Assembly: GCA_004151065.3 (NCBI GenBank)
Contig: NWUY0300014410.1
Span: 54,420-66,485 of the forward strand
From: Larix sibirica
Taxonomy: Eukaryota; Streptophyta; Pinopsida; Pinales; Pinaceae
DNA length: 12,066 nt
Reading direction: 5' to 3'
Shown: positions 8,508 through 12,066 of the stretch, in pieces
Numbering within the stretch: the stretch's first letter is position 1
How the letters are laid out: each line of letters starts with the position of its first letter
Notes under the pieces: generated by a model
Told to the model about the DNA's origin: nothing
What the model saw: the letters and a program-made list of their open reading frames with translations, nothing else
Database searches by the model: none
Program-made: the position numbers and the translations under genes

Positions 8508-8923
8508 GTTGTGTACAACCGTCTTTGTTTTGAAGTTGTAAAAAGTTAGCCCTTGATTCCTTCATAGTGTCTGAAGATATTATACCGTACTCGTCCTTTT
8601 CCTTTTGCATACAACGCTGAGCACTTTTCTTTGGGAATGTGAACATACGTCTCACATCCAAACTTGTTAGACCGTGCTACTATGTTTGTTTCATCTATGT
8701 TCACTCCAATAATTGGAGCTTAGCACCTACTCTTCAGCTTTTGAGTCAATTGCATTCTTCTTGTTTTTGATGGTTGAAGCAAACTAGTGACTTTTCCCAT
8801 TTTGAGCTTGTATGTTGGCTTCCAATTTAAGCCCTGCTCTTTCCTTAACTCATCTTCGTGGAGGATAATTTCTTTTACTATAAGCAAAATTGCATATGGT
8901 ACTTTTTCATCAAGGCAAAGAGA
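8508..8923 (-). pseudogene. Possible copia integrase C-terminal remnant within a long nearly open frame
   Basis: On the minus strand one frame stays open from 8923 to 8546 (125 codons), apart from a single TAA at 8720-8722. Its second half contains KFGCETYVHIPKEK (about 8627-8667) and then NIFRHYEGIKG, and after a frame change LTFYNFKTKTVV (about 8511-8546). These match in order the FGC..YVH.PKEK, .IF.GY.EG.KGY and LYNPKTKKVV blocks at the C-terminal end of copia integrases, though the spacing between the first two is a few residues longer than usual. The first half (SLCLDEKVPYAILL..KLKMGKVTSLLQ) does not match what should precede these blocks and is unassigned; it may be a second element or heavily altered sequence. 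The copia call is fairly likely but not certain. Confidence 0.5.
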
Positions 8924-10352
8924 TCATATCACAACTCTTATATAACGAGAAGCATGTGTAGTTTAAGTTTCCAAAGAGAATATGTGGTCATCGTCTTACT
9001 ACCTTCATTGCACAATAATTGTTTCGATCGTTTAATTCAAAACCTCTGATAAAATATGAATTCTCATAAGGGGATATTATTTACCCATTTTAGTGAAAAT
9101 AAACTCATAATTTTGTGCCCTTAGATTCATACATACCACACAAGAAAATCCAATGATAGGAAACATGACACCTCAAGGTACTTTCAAATTGGGGTAATGA
9201 CTTATAAACCACAACCACTTGCACCCCACAGCTAGCTCTTTTTGATTGGATACAATTTAGGCGTAGCCCATGCCTCATAAGCCATCTCTGTCTTAAAATT
9301 GCGCGTGGGATTATTCACAATACACATCCCCACACACAATCCATCAAGGGACAAAAGATATTCAGGGATATGCTCAGGGATATTCAGAGGATATGTTTTA
9401 ACTTAGGATAGTGAGAAGTCTTGATCAATCATGCTGGGTTTTGCCATCATATTGTGCATGGGTTTCGTGAACTTAATCTGATGTATTAGCTTGTGAAAAA
9501 CGACCAAAATTTTGTTTAGTTTCTTAAATCTTTAAGATATGTTTTGGTTCGAGTTCGAGTGGCATCTAAACCAAAGATAAATCTGAGAAACGCATAAAGA
9601 TGGAATAAATTAAGCAATCTAGAACATGACTCCAGAGTTCTCCTAAGCAAATAATGTTTATGAAATAGACCATGGTTCAACCACTTAGCCGAACTATATT
9701 CTTTAGATGGGTGGAATACAAATTATTTTCAGGTGCCCCCAAAAAGTATTTAATACTTGTCAAAATGTCTATTCTCAAAATCCTCGTTGAGAAGATCAAC
9801 TGCTCATTAAGAATGATCGAAATCTAAGAACGATGCTAGAGGTTACACTTTACCTCATTTAATAGATTCAGAATTTGCTGTGTAGAATTATAGAATTTTA
9901 TTTTGGAATATAAGAGATATTTCTTCCTCGTTAGTCGAGGAAAACTTTAGAAATAAATCGAATAATAAAGAATTGGAAGCTGAGTTTTTGAAGTATTGAC
10001 GAAATGACATTCGAGGTTGCTTATGTTGCTTTAACCATCTATGATATAGCCTTGTAACGTGAAAGGATTTTGGGAACCTGTTCCATTCCACAACCTTAGT
10101 ACAGCAGAAAGGCACTGGGGGTCATTTGTTGAAAGCTGTGTTCTTAGTAAGATCTTTAGTTGGTTAATTTTGTGTTTGCATTAATGCACTTAAATCAAGA
10201 GCCATTCTTGCATGAGTTTGCCGACTCGTTCTAGAGAGATAATATCAGATACAGATCACGCATGTTGGTGCATGTGAGTGTAAAATTCAGTGCTAAGTGA
10301 GTGAAGGATGACTACTCATTCTGAAGAAATGAAATTATGTGTCAAAGAAGTT
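8924..10352. other. Stretch without an assigned gene
   Basis: On the minus strand a 56-codon open frame (9235-9402; contains SLDGLCVGMCIVNN and MAYEAWATPKLYPIKKS) is followed after a frame change by another (from about 9258 down to 9077, one TGA at 9173-9175; contains AVGCKWLWFISHYPNLKVP). Neither is recognised; VGCKW recalls the start of copia RT but the following residues do not fit. The rest (about 9410-10352) shows no motif on either strand. Confidence 0.45.
9357..9397 (+). repeat. Short tandem repeat, 12-14 bp unit
   Basis: gatattcagg, gatatgctcagg, gatattcagag and gatatg follow one another, giving about three imperfect copies of gatattcagg. It is a small local duplication with no evident function. 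Confidence 0.7.
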
Positions 10353-10562
10353 GAGCTCTTTGGAAGGTCTATTGTTAGTCTAAATGTTTTGGACCGTACT
10401 ATTCAGTTTTAGATGAACACCCAGCTCATTAAATGCAGATCAGGTTGAGAAGAATATGAGCTCTTTGGAAGATCTATTGGTAGTCTACCTTTGGACCGTA
10501 CAATTTAGTTTTAGACGAACAACCAATCCATTAAATGCAAATCAGATTGAGTAGCTCAGACG
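10353..10562 (+). repeat. 105-bp tandem duplication
   Basis: Copy 1 (10353-10457) and copy 2 (from 10458) both begin gagctctttggaag and share tctattg.tagtct, ttggaccgtac, cagttttaga or tagttttaga, cattaaatgca and atcag.ttgag. The copies differ by scattered substitutions and a small indel after tagtct. No coding frame runs through both, and the sequence looks non-coding. Confidence 0.88.
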
Positions 10563-11074
10563 AAAAGAGTTTCTTTGGGAGGCGTGCAATCTATTTAAGC
10601 ATGTTGGACTGATTTGTAAAGTCAGGTGAATCGGTTTTCTTACGTATTTTTTCTTATTCAGAGGGTTATCAATTTCTGATCATAACATATATTTGTATTT
10701 TCATAGTGTGGTTAATGCATGGTTTAGTATTTTATTACAACAGGGTTTGTGTACCCTGTATGTAAATTTTCATATTTGATATATATTAATTACAATGAGC
10801 GTTTGAGAGTGCTGGGCAGGAATAATTGTGGAGAGAGAATATTTGGGACAATCTGCAGGGCATGGATAATTTTATAGAAGAAACAATGGTATATCTATGT
10901 GGCTTTAATCAAATGAGAGTTCATCCTTGAAAAAAGTATAGGGGACATATTATGGTACATTGAGTTGGTTTGCAGGGAAAACTTTCGGGTTGGTAAAATT
11001 GGATTGGTACGAGGTAGGGGGATTAGTTGTTTTTGTGGTGAAAACCAAAGGATGGAGACTACTTTTGTCACTAA
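10563..11074. other. Stretch without a recognisable gene
   Basis: This precedes the second LINE fragment. A LINE endonuclease would be expected here if that element were complete, but I saw no endonuclease motifs in any plus-strand frame. An open frame starting at 10965 (contains FRVGKIGLVRGRGISCFCGE) overlaps the LINE start in a different frame and is unassigned. Confidence 0.45.
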
Positions 11075-11622
11075 AACATTCAGAAAATTAGATATGTTTT
11101 CAGAGATATCAACCGACCGTTTAATCTTGCTTTGGCAGATATTAACCGAGCTGATAAATATGGTATAGGGAATCACTCCTTTTTAAAGTTAATTCCCATT
11201 ATGCAAAAAACTTGCCTTTTGGTTAAGTTAGATGGTTTGGTGGAGAGATATTTCAACCAAGAAAAATGGAAAATAATTATAAACAACCTAAAAGGTAAAG
11301 TTCAAAAATATTTAGCAATATGGGGCTATGATAGTAAAATATGAGAGGACCTTTAATGGAGCTGATGAGAATTAGAGCTGCTCGTGCGTCGATATGTTCC
11401 AGGCTTATTGATTTGGAACTTGAATACAGGGAAATGAAGGATAAATTGCAAAAATGGTTTCGTCTCTATTGTGACAAGGAAGGCGACAAAAATACAAAAT
11501 ATTTCCAACATGTTTCCAAGCAAAAAAAGAGTACGGGCTTAGATCTATTACCTTCGGAGCAAGATTAGGCTGCAATATGAAATGAGTTTCGAAGTATTAT
11601 GCAATCTTTATAGGGCTCAAGT
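11075..11622 (+). mobile_element. LINE (plant L1-type) ORF2 fragment, endonuclease-to-RT linker, broken
   Basis: This is the part of LINE ORF2 between endonuclease and RT. One frame (11075-11344) reads FNLALADINRADKYGIGN then SFLKLIPIMQ and NNLKGKVQKYLAIWGYDSK; it ends at a TGA (11342-11344) and continues one frame over from 11341 as RGPLMELMRIRAARASICS, then WFRLYCDKEGDKNTKYFQH and VSKQKKS. The (K)EGD.NTK.F block with a following basic run is characteristic of plant LINEs just upstream of RT. After stops at 11566-11568 and 11578-11580 the frame still reads NEFRSIMQSL (11581-11610), and then homology fades. The RT catalytic domain is absent. The element is dead and truncated at both ends. Confidence 0.85.
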
Positions 11623-12066
11623 TTATAGCTGGAAAAAGGAGTTAGCATCAAGCATAACTTATGTAGGTTGTGTTCCTTATTTTTTATTTAATACAAAAAC
11701 TATATTGTTGTATATGCCATTCATGAACATAAATATGTTGTGGGGGGTGGGTCATGGTTCATGCAATGCTTTCTCATTTTTGTCTCCACATGAGTTTACC
11801 TAGACACAAGTAGGTTGTCTTTCTTGTCTTCCACGGACACCAGAGTAATGTATTATGAAAAAATAATAATAATATTATAATTATAAGGTCACCTTTAACA
11901 TTTCATGCTTTAGTCCATATAACAAAGTACAAAAACCAAACATTCAAGTTGTGTTCCCAACAAGATTCCCAAATGATCGTTGTGGGACAAAATGCATCGA
12001 CACCCCAATGCTTTATTTCTTTGTGATTCACAGGCTGTACCAATCTAGCCCGCGTACATCGAGTTA
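11623..12066. other. Stretch without a recognisable gene
   Basis: Nothing coding was recognised after the LINE fragment. It contains a short AAT-type microsatellite (about 11861-11885) and a g7-rich stretch near 11742. RT sequence that should follow the LINE fragment is not present, so the element was truncated or interrupted here. Confidence 0.5.

Overview
The window reads as intergenic DNA from a repeat-rich plant nuclear genome. It is AT-rich, has two isolated unread bases (n at 4124 and 5500), and holds decayed retroelements of the kinds that fill plant genomes: Ty1/copia pol and plant L1-type LINE ORF2. I found no intact host gene, tRNA, rRNA, CRISPR array or bacterial-type operon. The density of old, heavily mutated elements would suit a large genome (a gymnosperm or large-genome angiosperm), but the species cannot be named from the sequence.

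Layout. 1-2375 (minus strand): a Ty1/copia pol remnant running from just after the protease active site, through the pre-integrase zinc finger and integrase, into reverse transcriptase (RT), and cut by the window edge. Its RT core keeps a 137-codon open frame with YVDD, but the integrase catalytic Glu codon is now a stop, and many other stops and frameshifts are present. 2376-3008: AT-rich spacer with simple repeats. 3009-4057 (plus strand): the 3' part of a LINE ORF2 (end of RT plus the C-terminal zinc-binding region), broken by stops and frameshifts. 4058-7773: no recognisable gene, but several repeat structures: a 22-bp tandem pair, a 110-bp direct repeat, a perfect 14-bp hairpin and a degenerate tract of cttggcaag-like units. 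7774-8487: a nested tandem array (a degraded 126-bp copy followed by two 293-bp copies). 8508-8923 (minus strand): a long, nearly open frame whose distal part resembles the C-terminal end of a copia integrase. 8924-10352: no assigned gene. 10353-10562: a 105-bp tandem duplication. 11075-11622 (plus strand): a second LINE ORF2 fragment, this time from the stretch just before RT. 11623-12066: nothing recognised.

Nothing here works together as a pathway. The history is one of insertion, truncation and point decay. The strongest general signal is that tryptophan codons in the dead elements have repeatedly become stops (TGG to TAG or TGA), as expected if cytosines of silenced, methylated elements deaminate. 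No new biological system is evident. The items most worth checking are the 125-codon minus-strand frame at 8546-8923, the nested tandem array, and the two complementary LINE halves.
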